Origin: Planctomycetota bacterium
Lineage (GTDB): Bacteria > Planctomycetota > UBA8742 > UBA2392
NCBI GenBank assembly: GCA_020849795.1
Contig: JADZFR010000056.1
Span: forward strand, 23,458-87,457
Reading direction: 5' to 3'
Length of the DNA stretch: 64,000 nucleotides
The position numbers were made by a program, and so were the translations under genes. The notes under the pieces are model-generated. The model had not been told where the DNA came from. It did not search any database and saw only the letters and a program-made list of their open reading frames with translations. This document shows positions 1-8,394 of this stretch, piece by piece. How positions within the stretch are numbered: the first letter of the stretch is position 1; every line of letters starts with the position of its first letter.

Positions 1-514
1 GCGCGCTCTGGTGGGCAGCGCGAATCGTGTCGCCGTCAAATTCGCTGGTTCCCCAGTACAGCACCTTGCCCTGGCGTATCAGTTGGTCCATGGCGAGTAC
101 GGTCTCTTCGACGGGTGTTTCGGCGTCGGGCCGGTGGCAGAAGTAGAGGTCAACGTACTCGGTGCCGATGCGTTTGAGTGACTTGTCGATGCTTTCGATG
201 ATGTGCTTGCGGCTTAGTCCCTTGTCGTTGACGTCGTCGCTCATCGGCCAATAGCACTTGGTGCTGATGACAAGTTCGTGGCGCGGAAACTCGGCAAAGA
301 CTTTGCCCATGGCGCGTTCGGCTTCACCTTTTTCGTAGATGTCACTGATGTCGAAGAAGTTCACGCCCTGCTCATAGGCGTGAGTGATGATCGCCTTGAC
401 CGTGTCCTCGGCCTTTACGCTGGCGCCGTAGGTCGTCCAACCGCCCAGGCTGATGGCGCTGAGCTTCAATCCGCTGCGACCCATCGGCCGGTACTGCATG
501 TCTTTGTGGAACAT
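1..514 (-). CDS. Aldo/keto reductase, partial (C-terminus beyond window)
   Basis: I translated this from the minus strand. It starts at the ATG complementary to 512-514 behind a strong Shine-Dalgarno (GGAGG, 6 bases upstream) and stays open to the window edge, giving about 171 residues. The N-terminus (YRPMGRSGLKLSAISLGGW) opens an NADPH-binding (beta/alpha)8 barrel. The catalytic tetrad is visible: Asp and Tyr in DISDIYEKGEAE, Lys in VISTKCYW and His in DLYFCHRPD. The DISDIYEKGEAE and FCHRPD segments resemble the potassium-channel-beta/YghZ branch, which reduces aldehydes and ketones in the cytosol. No neighbour shares its strand nearby, so no pathway can be assigned. The family is secure; the substrate is unknown. 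Confidence 0.88.
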   Translation of the reverse strand, partial: MFHKDMQYRPMGRSGLKLSAISLGGWTTYGASVKAEDTVKAIITHAYEQGVNFFDISDIYEKGEAERAMGKVFAEFPRHELVISTKCYWPMSDDVNDKGLSRKHIIESIDKSLKRIGTEYVDLYFCHRPDAETPVEETVLAMDQLIRQGKVLYWGTSEFDGDTIRAAHQSA

Positions 515-612
515 AGAAGCCTCCGCCAGCAACTTAGCGATAAGGCGAACAAGGGAAACAGTCCTTTCGGAAGAACCGTGATCAGCCGGCTTTGCCTGAT
601 ACACTGCGCGCC

Positions 613-2094
613 ATGCATGCCGAAGTTGCCTATCTCTTCCGCCACGCGCTGCTGCGTGATGCTGCCTATGCATTGCAGACGCCGCGTGACCGCGCGCGCC
701 TTCACACATTGGTGGTCGATGTAGTCGAGGCGGCCTTCGACGAGGGCGAAATTGCCAGGGTGGCCGCGGACCTTGCAGACCACCTGCATTCCGCGCAGGA
801 GATGCGGTCCACCACCAACCTGCGGGAGTTGAGGGCCCTTGCCGATCGTGAACTGCGGTTCCTCAATATCGCCGCGCGTCACGCCAAGGGTAGATACTGG
901 AACCGCGAGACCGTGGCGCTGTGGGACCGTGTTGCGGGCCACGGCGCAGCCAGCGCCCCTGACCGGACCAATGCCCTGCTTGAGGCAGGCCAGGTACTGG
1001 CGCACAGCGGGTCGCTGGAAGCAGCGCGTGAGCGCTTTGATCAGGCACTGAGCCTTGCCACGGCCGAAGGACTACGCAACGAGGCGGGACATGCGCTGCG
1101 CGGCATCGGTATCACCTTTGCCCAGACCTCGGGCCCGGTGTTTGCCCTGCCCTGGGTGGAGCGCGCACTGGTCGCGTTTCGGGAAGCCGGCAATCGAACC
1201 GGCGAGGGGCTGGCGCTGAGCAACCTGGCGCAGCTGCACCGCAGCACAAGCCACCCCGAAGAGACACTGGTTCGCATGCGCGAGGCGCGCGTGGTGCAGC
1301 GCGCAGCCGGCGACCGAAAGGGCGAGGGCTCCACCGTGAACAACCTCGCCAACGTGCTGAAAGACGTGGGGCGCCGCGAAGAGGCTGAAGCCACCTACCA
1401 GGAGGGACTGCAGATTGCCCGCAGTTGCGGCGACCTGCAGCTTGAAGCTACGCTCACCGGCAACCTGTCGGCCCTGTACCGCGACTGGCGGCGCTTTGGC
1501 GACGCCGACCGCGAGAACCTGCACGCGCTTGAACTGGCACATCAGTGCGGCGACCTGCGTGCCGTGGCGGTTGGACTCACGAACCGCGCAATGCTGATGG
1601 CTGCCGCCGGCAGACACGAGGCTGCCATTGAGGCTTACGCCACCGCGATCAGCGCGCTCCGCGACGCCGGCGACCGCATGTGGCAGGGCCTCGCCCTGCT
1701 GAACCTGGGGCTGCTGCACAGCCAGTTGCAGCAGTTCAAAGAGGCAGAACCCGCGCTTCTCAATGCACTGTCCGTCTTCAGTGGAATGCGTGAGCGGGGA
1801 TCCGAGGGCGTAGCCCGCGGCGCGCTGGCCGATGTCTATGCCGCGACTGCGCGCGCGCAGCAGGCCGACGATGCGTACAAATCCGCACTGGCACTGCTGG
1901 AGCAGGCGGGCCAACTTGACCAGGAGGCGGATTTCCGCGGGCACTATGCCGTGTGGCTGCGCGGTCAGGGCGTCAACGGGCCAGCCGACGCCCAGTTCAC
2001 GCGCGCCCTTGCGGCGTACGAGAAAATCAACGACAGCCGGGGAGCTGAAAAGCTGCGCCAACGCTGGGACGAGGTCAGTTCAGGACTTACTTGA
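613..2094 (+). CDS. TPR-repeat protein, C-terminal-like fragment of an ATPase/cyclase-type regulator
   Basis: The protein has about 493 residues and is almost wholly alpha-helical. Degenerate 40-residue TPR units run from about residue 100 to the end, for example [38 protein letters not shown] and [18 protein letters not shown]. The first residues ([13 protein letters not shown]) match the segment that normally follows the AAA/NB-ARC ATPase domain in large TPR-containing kinases, guanylate-cyclase-like and MalT-like regulators. No ATPase domain is encoded here: only about 100 bases separate this from the divergent reductase gene and an in-frame stop lies at 541-543. ATG 613 is chosen; TTG 592 is an in-frame alternative, and neither has a clear Shine-Dalgarno. 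Probably a protein-protein interaction scaffold or a decayed remnant. Confidence 0.7.
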   Translation: MHAEVAYLFRHALLRDAAYALQTPRDRARLHTLVVDVVEAAFDEGEIARVAADLADHLHSAQEMRSTTNLRELRALADRELRFLNIAARHAKGRYWNRETVALWDRVAGHGAASAPDRTNALLEAGQVLAHSGSLEAARERFDQALSLATAEGLRNEAGHALRGIGITFAQTSGPVFALPWVERALVAFREAGNRTGEGLALSNLAQLHRSTSHPEETLVRMREARVVQRAAGDRKGEGSTVNNLANVLKDVGRREEAEATYQEGLQIARSCGDLQLEATLTGNLSALYRDWRRFGDADRENLHALELAHQCGDLRAVAVGLTNRAMLMAAAGRHEAAIEAYATAISALRDAGDRMWQGLALLNLGLLHSQLQQFKEAEPALLNALSVFSGMRERGSEGVARGALADVYAATARAQQADDAYKSALALLEQAGQLDQEADFRGHYAVWLRGQGVNGPADAQFTRALAAYEKINDSRGAEKLRQRWDEVSSGLT

Positions 2095-2140
2095 CCCCGT
2101 TGCCATGCCCGGCTGGGCCGCAGAATTTGCCGTCGACCGC

Positions 2141-2168
2141 TTGACCTTGTGGATTCCGTGGGTACTGT
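2141..2168 (+). promoter_or_regulatory. Possible sigma-70-type promoter of rplU-rpmA
   Basis: TTGACC at 2141-2146 is followed after 16 bases by TACTGT at 2163-2168, about 80 bases upstream of rplU. The -35 match is good and the -10 match is weak (3 of 6). It is placed mainly by position. Confidence 0.35.
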
Positions 2169-2249
2169 TTTCGGCCCGGTTCAGGCGTTGGGCTTAGCGC
2201 GGCACTGCCGCCCCCAGCGCTTACCGAGAGACGCACAGAAAGAGAAGTC

Positions 2250-2564
2250 ATGTACGCAATCATTGCCGACGGTGGACGCCAGTACCGCCTTGAGAAGGGG
2301 ATGGAGTTCAAGCTTGACCGGCTTGAACAGAAGCCCGGCAGCAAGATCACATTGAGCGACGTGCTGCTGGTTGCCAACGGCGACAGCGTCAAGGTGGGCG
2401 CGCCCAAGGTTGCGGGCGCCAGCGTTGAAGTGGAAGTGATCAGCGAGGTCAAGGACAAGAAGACAATCGCCTTCACATACCGCCGCCGCAAAGCCAACAG
2501 CAAGCGCAAGCGCGGCCATCGCCAGCGCCACACCCTGGTCAAGGTCACGGACATCAAGGGATAA
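2250..2564 (+). CDS. rplU: 50S ribosomal protein L21
   Basis: At 104 residues this has the usual L21 length. It starts [17 protein letters not shown] and carries the family signature near the C-terminus ([18 protein letters not shown]), where basic residues contact 23S rRNA. It is a structural protein of the large subunit. ATG 2250 follows AGAGAAG at good spacing. rpmA lies 51 bases downstream in the same orientation, the standard rplU-rpmA operon, with one terminator after rpmA. obgE, which often follows, is absent. Confidence 0.98.
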   Translation: MYAIIADGGRQYRLEKGMEFKLDRLEQKPGSKITLSDVLLVANGDSVKVGAPKVAGASVEVEVISEVKDKKTIAFTYRRRKANSKRKRGHRQRHTLVKVTDIKG

Positions 2565-2615
2565 CTGAACTGGACGCGGCGACGAACACGTCGCCCACAA
2601 AAGCGGAAGAAAGTC

Positions 2616-2867
2616 ATGGCACACAAAAAAGGCGGCGGCAGCACAGCAAACGGTCGCGACAGTAACCCCAAGTATCGGGGCCTCAAGCGCGCCGGCGGTG
2701 AGTTTGTCCGCGCCGGCAACATCCTGATTCGGCAAAAGGGCACGCGCTTCCACCCCGGCAAGAACGTCGGGATGGGTCGCGACTTCACGTTGTTCGCCCT
2801 GTGTGACGGCACCATGTGTTTCTCGGGAACGACCCGGAAAAAGGTGAACGTCCAACCTGCTGCATAG
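2616..2867 (+). CDS. rpmA: 50S ribosomal protein L27
   Basis: The 83 residues begin [19 protein letters not shown], the conserved flexible N-terminus that reaches towards the peptidyl-transferase centre, and continue with the [15 protein letters not shown] core. The N-terminus starts directly with MAHKK, so there is no cleaved Firmicutes-type leader. ATG follows AAGAAAG. It is the last gene of the rplU-rpmA unit and a strong intrinsic terminator follows within 22 bases. Confidence 0.98.
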   Translation: MAHKKGGGSTANGRDSNPKYRGLKRAGGEFVRAGNILIRQKGTRFHPGKNVGMGRDFTLFALCDGTMCFSGTTRKKVNVQPAA

Positions 2868-2888
2868 CCTCAACTTGGAACGATCATC

Positions 2889-2922
2889 ACGCCCGGGTCC
2901 GAAAGACCCGGGCGTTTTGTTT
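2889..2922 (+). terminator. Intrinsic terminator after rpmA
   Basis: An 11-bp perfect stem (2889-2899 with 2905-2915, core GCCCGGGTC/GACCCGGGC) has a CGAAA loop and is followed by a T-rich run (TTTTGTTTTG). Confidence 0.93.
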
Positions 2923-3038
2923 TGCTTGGCACAAACGGGGGGTAGCATGCGAATGCGATGTAACTGATCACCTGCGAGTCCAGAAACTGATGTGTGTCTA
3001 ACTGACGGCGGCAAGACCGCCAAACCGGAGAAGAAGCC

Positions 3039-3692
3039 ATGACCGAAGCAACCGAGTACCGCGGGATCCCCCGCATCGGCGACAAAGCGCCGGACTTCGA
3101 AGCCATCACAACCGAGGGCAACCTCAAATTCAGCGAGTGGAAGGGCGACAAGTGGGCTGTCCTGTTCAGCCACCCCGCTGACTTCACGCCCGTTTGCAGC
3201 ACCGAGCTGACCGAGTTCGCGCGCCGCAGCAAAGAGTTTGACGGCTTGAACACCAAGCTGATCGGGCTGAGCATCGACAGCATTCACAGCCATCTGGCCT
3301 GGCGCGAGAACCTGAAGAAGATCCTCGACGTCGAAATCAATTACCCGTTGATCGCCGACCTGAACACCGCCGTGGCCCAGAAGTTCGGGCTGCTGCACCC
3401 CAACGAAAGCCAGACCGCCACGGTGCGGGCTGTGTTCGTGATCGACCCCAAGCAGACGGTGCGGGCGATCATCTACTACCCGCTGAACGTCGGCCGCAAC
3501 ATTGATGAAGTCGTGCGCCTGGTGCAGGCCCTGCAGACCACTGACAAGCACAGCGTCGCGGCGCCGGTCAACTGGAAGCCCGGCGACAAGGTCATCGTGC
3601 CGCCGCCCAAGACGGTCAAGGACGTGGCCGAGCGCCGGAGCCACAAAGAGTATGAGCAAGTTGACTTCTACTTGAACAAGAAGTCCCTGTAA
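3039..3692 (+). CDS. 1-Cys peroxiredoxin (Prx6/archaeal AhpC type)
   Basis: The protein has 217 residues with an AhpC/TSA thioredoxin fold. The peroxidatic cysteine lies in HPADFTPVCSTEL (about residue 48), with its supporting Thr four residues before and an Arg later in the fold (ATVRAVFVIDP). This is the only cysteine in the protein, so it is a 1-Cys enzyme needing an external thiol reductant. The roughly 60-residue C-terminal extension with WKPGDKVIVPPP is typical of the Prx6 branch. It reduces H2O2 and alkyl hydroperoxides in the cytosol. GGAGAAGAAGCC precedes ATG 3039. It is monocistronic between two terminators. Confidence 0.93.
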   Translation: MTEATEYRGIPRIGDKAPDFEAITTEGNLKFSEWKGDKWAVLFSHPADFTPVCSTELTEFARRSKEFDGLNTKLIGLSIDSIHSHLAWRENLKKILDVEINYPLIADLNTAVAQKFGLLHPNESQTATVRAVFVIDPKQTVRAIIYYPLNVGRNIDEVVRLVQALQTTDKHSVAAPVNWKPGDKVIVPPPKTVKDVAERRSHKEYEQVDFYLNKKSL

Positions 3693-3724
3693 CAAGCCCG
3701 GGCCCATGCCCCGGGTGAGCAATC

Positions 3725-3757
3725 AAGGGCGGCCCTCAAGGGGCCGCCCTTTTGCTT
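3725..3757 (+). terminator. Intrinsic terminator after peroxiredoxin
   Basis: An 11-bp perfect stem (AAGGGCGGCCC at 3725-3735 with 3741-3751) has a 5-base loop and is followed by T-rich sequence. Confidence 0.92.
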
Positions 3758-3823
3758 TGACCGTGGGCGTTGCGGCCCTATGTTGTCCTCGCTTACGAAC
3801 AGACTCTGAAACAGGAAAGCAAC

Positions 3824-4294
3824 ATGAAGACATGTATGGCGGTGATGTGTGCGCTCTTGATCGCGCTGTTTGGCCTGTCGGCCTGCGGCGGCGGTAACGA
3901 CACCAACAGCAGCAACAGTGGCGCTACCAATAGCAGCAACAATGGCACCACCAAAGAAGCCGACAAGCCCAAGACCCCGGCTGAAGAACGCCAGGCCGTG
4001 GCCAACAAGATGGCCGCCGCCGCCGAGGCAATGGATGACGCAGCGCTGAAGGACCTGTTTCTGCCCGAAGAGCACGCGAACGCAGAAAAGCGCATCGGCA
4101 GCGGGTGGCGCAAGATGAAGGACGAAGGCTTTACCGTCAAGGCAAAGACCCCGACGATTGAAGAGAAGGATGGCAAGTTCTTCGCCACCTTCTCCATGAC
4201 CGTTACCTACAAGGACGGCACGACAGAAGACGACACCAAGACGCTGGCAATCGTCGAAAAAGAAGGCAAGTACTACATGAGTTTCCAGCGCTAG
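3824..4294 (+). CDS. Small lipoprotein with NTF2/DUF4878-like domain (copy 1)
   Basis: The start at ATG 3824 is chosen because it follows AGGAAAGCAAC and begins a clear lipoprotein signal: MKTC, a hydrophobic core, then lipobox LSAC with Cys21. A Ser/Asn/Thr-rich linker follows (about residues 22-45). The remaining 110 residues resemble a cone-shaped NTF2/DUF4878-like domain, ending in a beta-rich half (KDGKFFATFSMTVTY ... VEKEGKYYMSFQR). It should be anchored in the outer or inner membrane. The next gene encodes a related lipoprotein with the same layout, suggesting tandem duplication, although a terminator separates them. The function is unknown. Confidence 0.82.
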   Translation: MKTCMAVMCALLIALFGLSACGGGNDTNSSNSGATNSSNNGTTKEADKPKTPAEERQAVANKMAAAAEAMDDAALKDLFLPEEHANAEKRIGSGWRKMKDEGFTVKAKTPTIEEKDGKFFATFSMTVTYKDGTTEDDTKTLAIVEKEGKYYMSFQR

Positions 4295-4308
4295 CCGCGC
4301 AAACCCGC

Positions 4309-4342
4309 ACGGGACCGGCGTAAAGCCGGTCCCGTTTGCTTT
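4309..4342 (+). terminator. Intrinsic terminator after lipoprotein copy 1
   Basis: An 11-bp perfect stem (4309-4319, core GGGACCGGC, with 4325-4335) has a GTAAA loop and is followed by TTTGCTTTG. Confidence 0.92.
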
Positions 4343-4399
4343 GCCTTGGTGCGCGGGCCGGATATGCTGGCTGGACATCAATCACGAAAGGGCAGACCC

Positions 4400-4906
4400 A
4401 TGAGACTATGCGCCGCTACGCTGTGCCTTGCTGCTTTTCTGCTTGCCGGCTGTGGAGCAAACGGCACGGGTGGCACGGGGGGCGGCTCTGGCGGCGGCGC
4501 TGGCAGCAACGCCGGTTCGAATTCCGCAGGCAATGAATCCGCGGCGGACAACGCAGACTCAGGCTCCAATGATCCCGCTGGCGCCACAGACAGCGGCAAG
4601 CGCGACACGCAGGTGGCGGCGCTGGTCAAGGCGTTTCGTGACCTGAACGAGAAGTCTGTTCTCGACCTGTTCCACCCCGACCACAAGAAGCTGGCCGAGG
4701 AACGCATGACTGGCGGCTTCAAGAAGATTCGCGACGCTAAAGGTGAGTGGCTGGTCGAGACCAAGCCGATCGCCGAGAAAGACGGCAAGTACATCGTTGA
4801 GGCCACGATGACCATCAAAGAGCCGGGCCAGAACCACTCCGGCATGAAGCGCTCGCTTGAGTTGGTGCTGCACAGCGGCAAGTGGCTGTTCAAGTTCTAT
4901 CCCTAG
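4400..4906 (+). CDS. Small lipoprotein with NTF2/DUF4878-like domain (copy 2)
   Basis: The start at ATG 4400 gives a lipoprotein signal with lipobox LAGC (Cys18), then a Gly/Ser/Asn-rich linker to about residue 70. The C-terminal domain (LVKAFRDLNEKSVLDLFHPD ... HSGKWLFKFYP) aligns by eye with the preceding lipoprotein: both have a DLF[HL]P motif, a conserved Gly/Lys helix, an EEKDGK/EKDGKY turn and a closing aromatic strand. It is therefore a paralogue. Total length is 168 residues. The two linkers differ completely in sequence. The function is unknown. Confidence 0.82.
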   Translation: MRLCAATLCLAAFLLAGCGANGTGGTGGGSGGGAGSNAGSNSAGNESAADNADSGSNDPAGATDSGKRDTQVAALVKAFRDLNEKSVLDLFHPDHKKLAEERMTGGFKKIRDAKGEWLVETKPIAEKDGKYIVEATMTIKEPGQNHSGMKRSLELVLHSGKWLFKFYP

Positions 4907-5015
4907 GAGTACCGGCAGCTTGATGGTTGCGGCGCGGGTTTGCCCCTCGCGTTATCCGGTTTGCCATTGATAATGAGGCGACTCGACACTGCACCGGAAA
5001 CCACGGACGCTACAC

Positions 5016-6371
5016 ATGCGCATATTGCTGGCTGACGACGAACGCGGCATCCGACTGACGCTTGCCGAAGACCTGGAAGACGCAGGCCACGAGGTCGTTG
5101 CCGTTGAAGACGGCGAGCAGGCGATTCGCGAACTCAAGAAAGCCCGCTTTGACTGCATGATCACCGACCTGGTCATGCCCAAGGTGGACGGCATCAGCCT
5201 GCTGCGTTTTGCGCGTGAGCAGGTGCCTGACGTCATCGCCATCATGATCACCGGCAACGCAACCGTAGACCGCGCCATGGAGGCGGTACGGCTTGGCGCC
5301 AAAGACGTGATCGAAAAACCGTTCAACAATGAACGCGTGGTGCTGCTGGTCAACAACTACGGCGAAGGCCAGACCACGGGCCGCAAGTACGAACAGCTGG
5401 TCCAGGAAGTCAGCACCGAGTTCAAGATTGAGCAGATGGTCGGCAGCAGCCCGCAGATGAAGCGGCTGTATGAAGACATCAAGACCGTGGCCGAAAGCGA
5501 CTTCAGCGTGCTGGTGCAGGGCGAAAACGGCACGGGCAAAGAGGTGATTGCCACCGTGCTGCACCAGTACAGCTCGCGCGTGAAGGGCCCGCTGATCAAG
5601 GTCGCGTGCCACGTAAGCAATGTCAACCTGCTCGAGGACGAACTGTTTGGCCACGAAACCGGGGCCTACACGGGCGCCACGTCGCGCCGCATCGGCCGCT
5701 TTGAGCAAGCCGATGGCGGCACCATCTACCTTGACGACATCGACGACATGCCCGTCGACACGCAGGCCAAGCTGCTGCGCGTGCTGCAAGAGCGCGAAAT
5801 TGAGCGCCTGGGCGCCGACAAACCGATCAAGGTCAACATTCGTGTCATCGCCAGCACCAAGGTCGACCTGCTCAAGCGCGTCGAGACTGGCGACTTCCGC
5901 CGCGACCTTTACCACCGCCTGAACGTGATTGACCTGCACGTGCCGCCGCTGCGTCAGCGCGAGGGCGACATCCCGATCCTGGTCGAGCATTTCATCAAGC
6001 GCTATTGCCCTGACCGCGAGCTGAAAGTCGACCCCGAAGCGTTGACCGCGCTGGTGCTCTACCCGTGGCCCGGCAATGTACGCGAGCTGCAGCACAGTGT
6101 GCAGCGCGCTATCGCCTTCGGCAAAGCCGGCGGCGTGCTGAAGAAAGAACACTTCCTGCGGGATTACACCGCCGAGTTGCCCCAGGGTGCCGCGACACCC
6201 GGCGACGACCGCCGCATGCTGAAAGACGTGGTGGCCGCAGCCGAGACCGCCCACATCACCAACGTGTTGAAGTTGACCGACGGCAAGATTGAAGAAGCCG
6301 CCCAGATTCTCGGCATCAGCCGCAAGAACCTGTGGGAAAAGCGAAAGCAATACGGCCTTCTGGACGAGTAG
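5016..6371 (+). CDS. Sigma-54-dependent response regulator (NtrC family)
   Basis: The protein has 451 residues in three domains. The receiver (1-120) has the acidic pair D7/D8, phospho-acceptor D51 (MITDLVMP) and a conserved Lys in IEKPF. The AAA+ sigma-54 activator domain (about 140-370) has Walker A GENGTGKE at 169 and an arginine-finger region FRRDLYHRLNV. The C-terminal Fis-type HTH (about 405-451) contains EEAAQILGISRKNLWEKRK. The sigma-54 contact loop reads GAYTGA at 216-221 rather than GAFTGA, and Walker B reads IYLDDIDD rather than the usual LDEI. It remodels RNA polymerase-sigma-54 at -24/-12 promoters after phosphorylation. No partner histidine kinase is encoded nearby, so the signal and regulon are unknown. 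Confidence 0.93.
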   Translation: MRILLADDERGIRLTLAEDLEDAGHEVVAVEDGEQAIRELKKARFDCMITDLVMPKVDGISLLRFAREQVPDVIAIMITGNATVDRAMEAVRLGAKDVIEKPFNNERVVLLVNNYGEGQTTGRKYEQLVQEVSTEFKIEQMVGSSPQMKRLYEDIKTVAESDFSVLVQGENGTGKEVIATVLHQYSSRVKGPLIKVACHVSNVNLLEDELFGHETGAYTGATSRRIGRFEQADGGTIYLDDIDDMPVDTQAKLLRVLQEREIERLGADKPIKVNIRVIASTKVDLLKRVETGDFRRDLYHRLNVIDLHVPPLRQREGDIPILVEHFIKRYCPDRELKVDPEALTALVLYPWPGNVRELQHSVQRAIAFGKAGGVLKKEHFLRDYTAELPQGAATPGDDRRMLKDVVAAAETAHITNVLKLTDGKIEEAAQILGISRKNLWEKRKQYGLLDE

Positions 6372-6395
6372 GCGGCGTGACCCCGATTGCTGATT

Positions 6396-6491
6396 GAACA
6401 GCAAATGACCAATCACCAGATCCCAGTCACCAATGAGCAATTGCCCAAGCCCCATTGGATGCTGGTTGTTGGTCATTGGTCATTGCGGTTC
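6396..6491. repeat. Imperfect 96-base inverted repeat (CAATGACCAAT-type hairpin)
   Basis: The left arm 6396-6435 and right arm 6453-6491 pair at roughly 31 of 40 positions by eye, leaving a short central loop. Both arms contain ATGACCAAT-like units. It fills the gap between the NtrC-type gene and ccmB and looks like a MITE or REP-type non-coding element, far less GC-rich than its neighbours. Confidence 0.75.
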
Positions 6492-6511
6492 CCGAGACCT
6501 GCGGGGGCGTC

Positions 6512-7210
6512 GTGACCGAGACCGCCCGGCCTGCCGCCGTACCCGCCTTCGTTGCCCTGCTTCGTCGCGAATTCACGGTCGAGATGCGCACCAAGACCCT
6601 GATCACCAGCATGGGCCTGTTCGCCATGCTGTGTGTCGTGATCTTTGGCCTGGGCGTGAAGGGACTGGCGCTCGACGAGACCTTCCGGCGTTTCGTGCTG
6701 GCCGCGTTGTGGGTGTGCACGTGGTTTGCCGCTGTGGTCGGCCTGAACCGCGCCGCCGCAGCCGACCGCAACAAGAGCTTCTTTTCCGCGTTGATGCTGC
6801 TGCCCTTTGACCCTGCGCTGGTCTACCTGGTGCGGCTGGCCTCGACGCTGGTGTGGCTGGTGATTACGCAGGCGCTGCTCGTGCTGCTGGCTGTGCCGAT
6901 GCTGAAGTTTGATTTCTTTTCGCAGCCGCTGATGTTTGCGGTGGCGCTGATGGCCGACGTGGGCATCCTGGCGCTGGGCGTGCTGCTGGCGTCGGCGACG
7001 GGGCGCCTGCGCGGCGGTGAGGCGCTGCTTACGATCGCGCTGTTGCCGGTTACTGTACCGGTGTTTCTGGCCGCGACCGGCGCGACCGAAGCGCTGCACA
7101 CGGGCAGCGGCGCAGCCGAGGCCTGGCCCTACGTGTTGTTGCTGGGCGTGTGCGACGCTATGTTTCTGGCGCTGGGCTTGATGCTGTTCGGAAAGCTGAA
7201 CGAGGGCTAG
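6512..7210 (+). CDS. ccmB: Heme exporter subunit CcmB
   Basis: GTG 6512 is chosen because it follows GGGGGCG and avoids starting inside the hairpin repeat. The protein has about 232 residues and six predicted transmembrane helices. It has the CcmB pattern: an N-terminal FVALLRREFTVEMRTK, the first membrane helix, AAVVGLNRAAAADRNKSFF and a C-terminal hydrophobic pair. In system I cytochrome c biogenesis, CcmB is the membrane part of the CcmAB ABC module that releases holo-CcmE from CcmC. ccmC and a ccmD-like gene follow within 16 and -4 bases. ccmA is not in this window. Confidence 0.9.
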   Translation: MTETARPAAVPAFVALLRREFTVEMRTKTLITSMGLFAMLCVVIFGLGVKGLALDETFRRFVLAALWVCTWFAAVVGLNRAAAADRNKSFFSALMLLPFDPALVYLVRLASTLVWLVITQALLVLLAVPMLKFDFFSQPLMFAVALMADVGILALGVLLASATGRLRGGEALLTIALLPVTVPVFLAATGATEALHTGSGAAEAWPYVLLLGVCDAMFLALGLMLFGKLNEG

Positions 7211-7225
7211 ACCCGGCCGGGAACC

Positions 7226-7966
7226 ATGACTGCAAAGACCTCCAACGCCCCCCTGATCACGCTTGCCCTTGCGGCGCTGGGTTTGATTGGTGCCGAGATC
7301 ACGCTGTACCTGTCCTACTTTTACACGCCGGTGCAGATCTCGGCGGGAACGCTGTACGTGGTCACGCCCAGCAGCGGCAGCACCATCAACCTGTATGAAA
7401 GCTATCGCATCTTCTTCATTCATCTGCCGGCGGCTTACGCCACCGCGCTGTGCTGCACGCTCGCCGCTGTTGGCGGCATCGCATGGCTGTTGACGCGTAA
7501 AGACGCATGGCAGGCGTTGATTGTCAGCGCATCTGAAGTCGGCCTGGCCACCGGCGCAATTGTGCTGCTGACCGGCACCTTCTGGGCCGACTACGCGTGG
7601 GGCAGCGGGCGCATCGGCAGCGGCTGGAACTGGGAGCCGCGCCTGACCACGATGCTGATCCTGTGGCTGGCGTTCGCGGCGCTGCTGGTGCTGCGTCGCG
7701 CCATGGATACCGACAAGCAGCGCGCGATGATGACAGCCGTCTACGGCATTCTGCTCGGGCCGCTGTATCCGCTGGTCAGCAAAGCCATCGAGATCGGCCA
7801 GACCAGCCACCCCAAAAGTTTCAGCGACCTGCTGAGCGCGCCGGAAATTGCGACCACCAAGCAGGTTGCGACCATCGGGGTCATGCTGGCGCTGGTAAGC
7901 CTGGTGGCGGTGCGGTATTGCTGGAACCGGCTGGGGCAGCGCATGGCGCAGGAGAGAGCGGCGTGA
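7226..7966 (+). CDS. ccmC: Heme transporter CcmC (CcmC/CcsA family)
   Basis: The protein has 246 residues and six transmembrane helices. It shows the CcmC family segment RIFFIHLPAAYATAL (periplasmic-facing His) and a tryptophan-rich heme-handling loop (WADYAWGSGRIGSGWNWEPR) followed by a second conserved His in QTSHPKSF. CcmC loads heme onto CcmE at the periplasmic face of the inner membrane. The Trp-rich loop is spaced by a few extra residues compared with the usual WGTWWVWD. The gene sits 15 bases after ccmB and its stop overlaps the next start. Confidence 0.92.
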   Translation: MTAKTSNAPLITLALAALGLIGAEITLYLSYFYTPVQISAGTLYVVTPSSGSTINLYESYRIFFIHLPAAYATALCCTLAAVGGIAWLLTRKDAWQALIVSASEVGLATGAIVLLTGTFWADYAWGSGRIGSGWNWEPRLTTMLILWLAFAALLVLRRAMDTDKQRAMMTAVYGILLGPLYPLVSKAIEIGQTSHPKSFSDLLSAPEIATTKQVATIGVMLALVSLVAVRYCWNRLGQRMAQERAA

Positions 7967-8331
7967 GACAGGCCTTCGGAACATGGTTGGCGGTACTATG
8001 CGCGCTCGTGCTGCTGTGCGGGACAGTGTTCGCGGACAGCAAGTCCGAATCGTTGAAGCCGCTGGGCGACAGCCCGCCCGTTGAGCGCGGGCCGGTTGTG
8101 CCGTCAGCGGGCGAGGCCGAGTTGCGCAAGCAACTCGAAGCCGAGTACCGCGCCGAGCTGGAGAAGCGCCTGGCGCAAGAGCGTGACAGCTACGCGGCAT
8201 CGCTGACCAGCCTGTGGATCGCCAACGGCGCGGTGTGGGCCGTGTTGCTGTTGTTCGTGATCATGCAGGCGCTGAGTGCCCGCAAGCGAATGACGGAACT
8301 GGATAATCTGAAGAGGGACAGGGAGAGTTGA
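7963..8331 (+). CDS. CcmD-like protein with N-terminal signal region
   Basis: GTG 7963 overlaps the ccmC stop codon (GTGA), which implies translational coupling. The 122-residue product has an N-terminal hydrophobic segment (LAVLCALVLLCGTVFA), a charged coiled-coil stretch (residues about 50-75), then SLWIANGAVWAVLLLFVIM followed by a basic tail. That C-terminal part has the arrangement of CcmD, the small single-TM stabiliser of the CcmABC complex. Real CcmD proteins are usually 40-80 residues, so the extra N-terminal region is unusual. The assignment rests on position and helix pattern. Confidence 0.65.
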   Translation: MRQAFGTWLAVLCALVLLCGTVFADSKSESLKPLGDSPPVERGPVVPSAGEAELRKQLEAEYRAELEKRLAQERDSYAASLTSLWIANGAVWAVLLLFVIMQALSARKRMTELDNLKRDRES

Positions 8332-8394
8332 GCGGGGAGGCGGACAGGGGAAAAAAACTTCCAGCGTCTGTTCTCCAGCTTCCCCTTTGATCCT

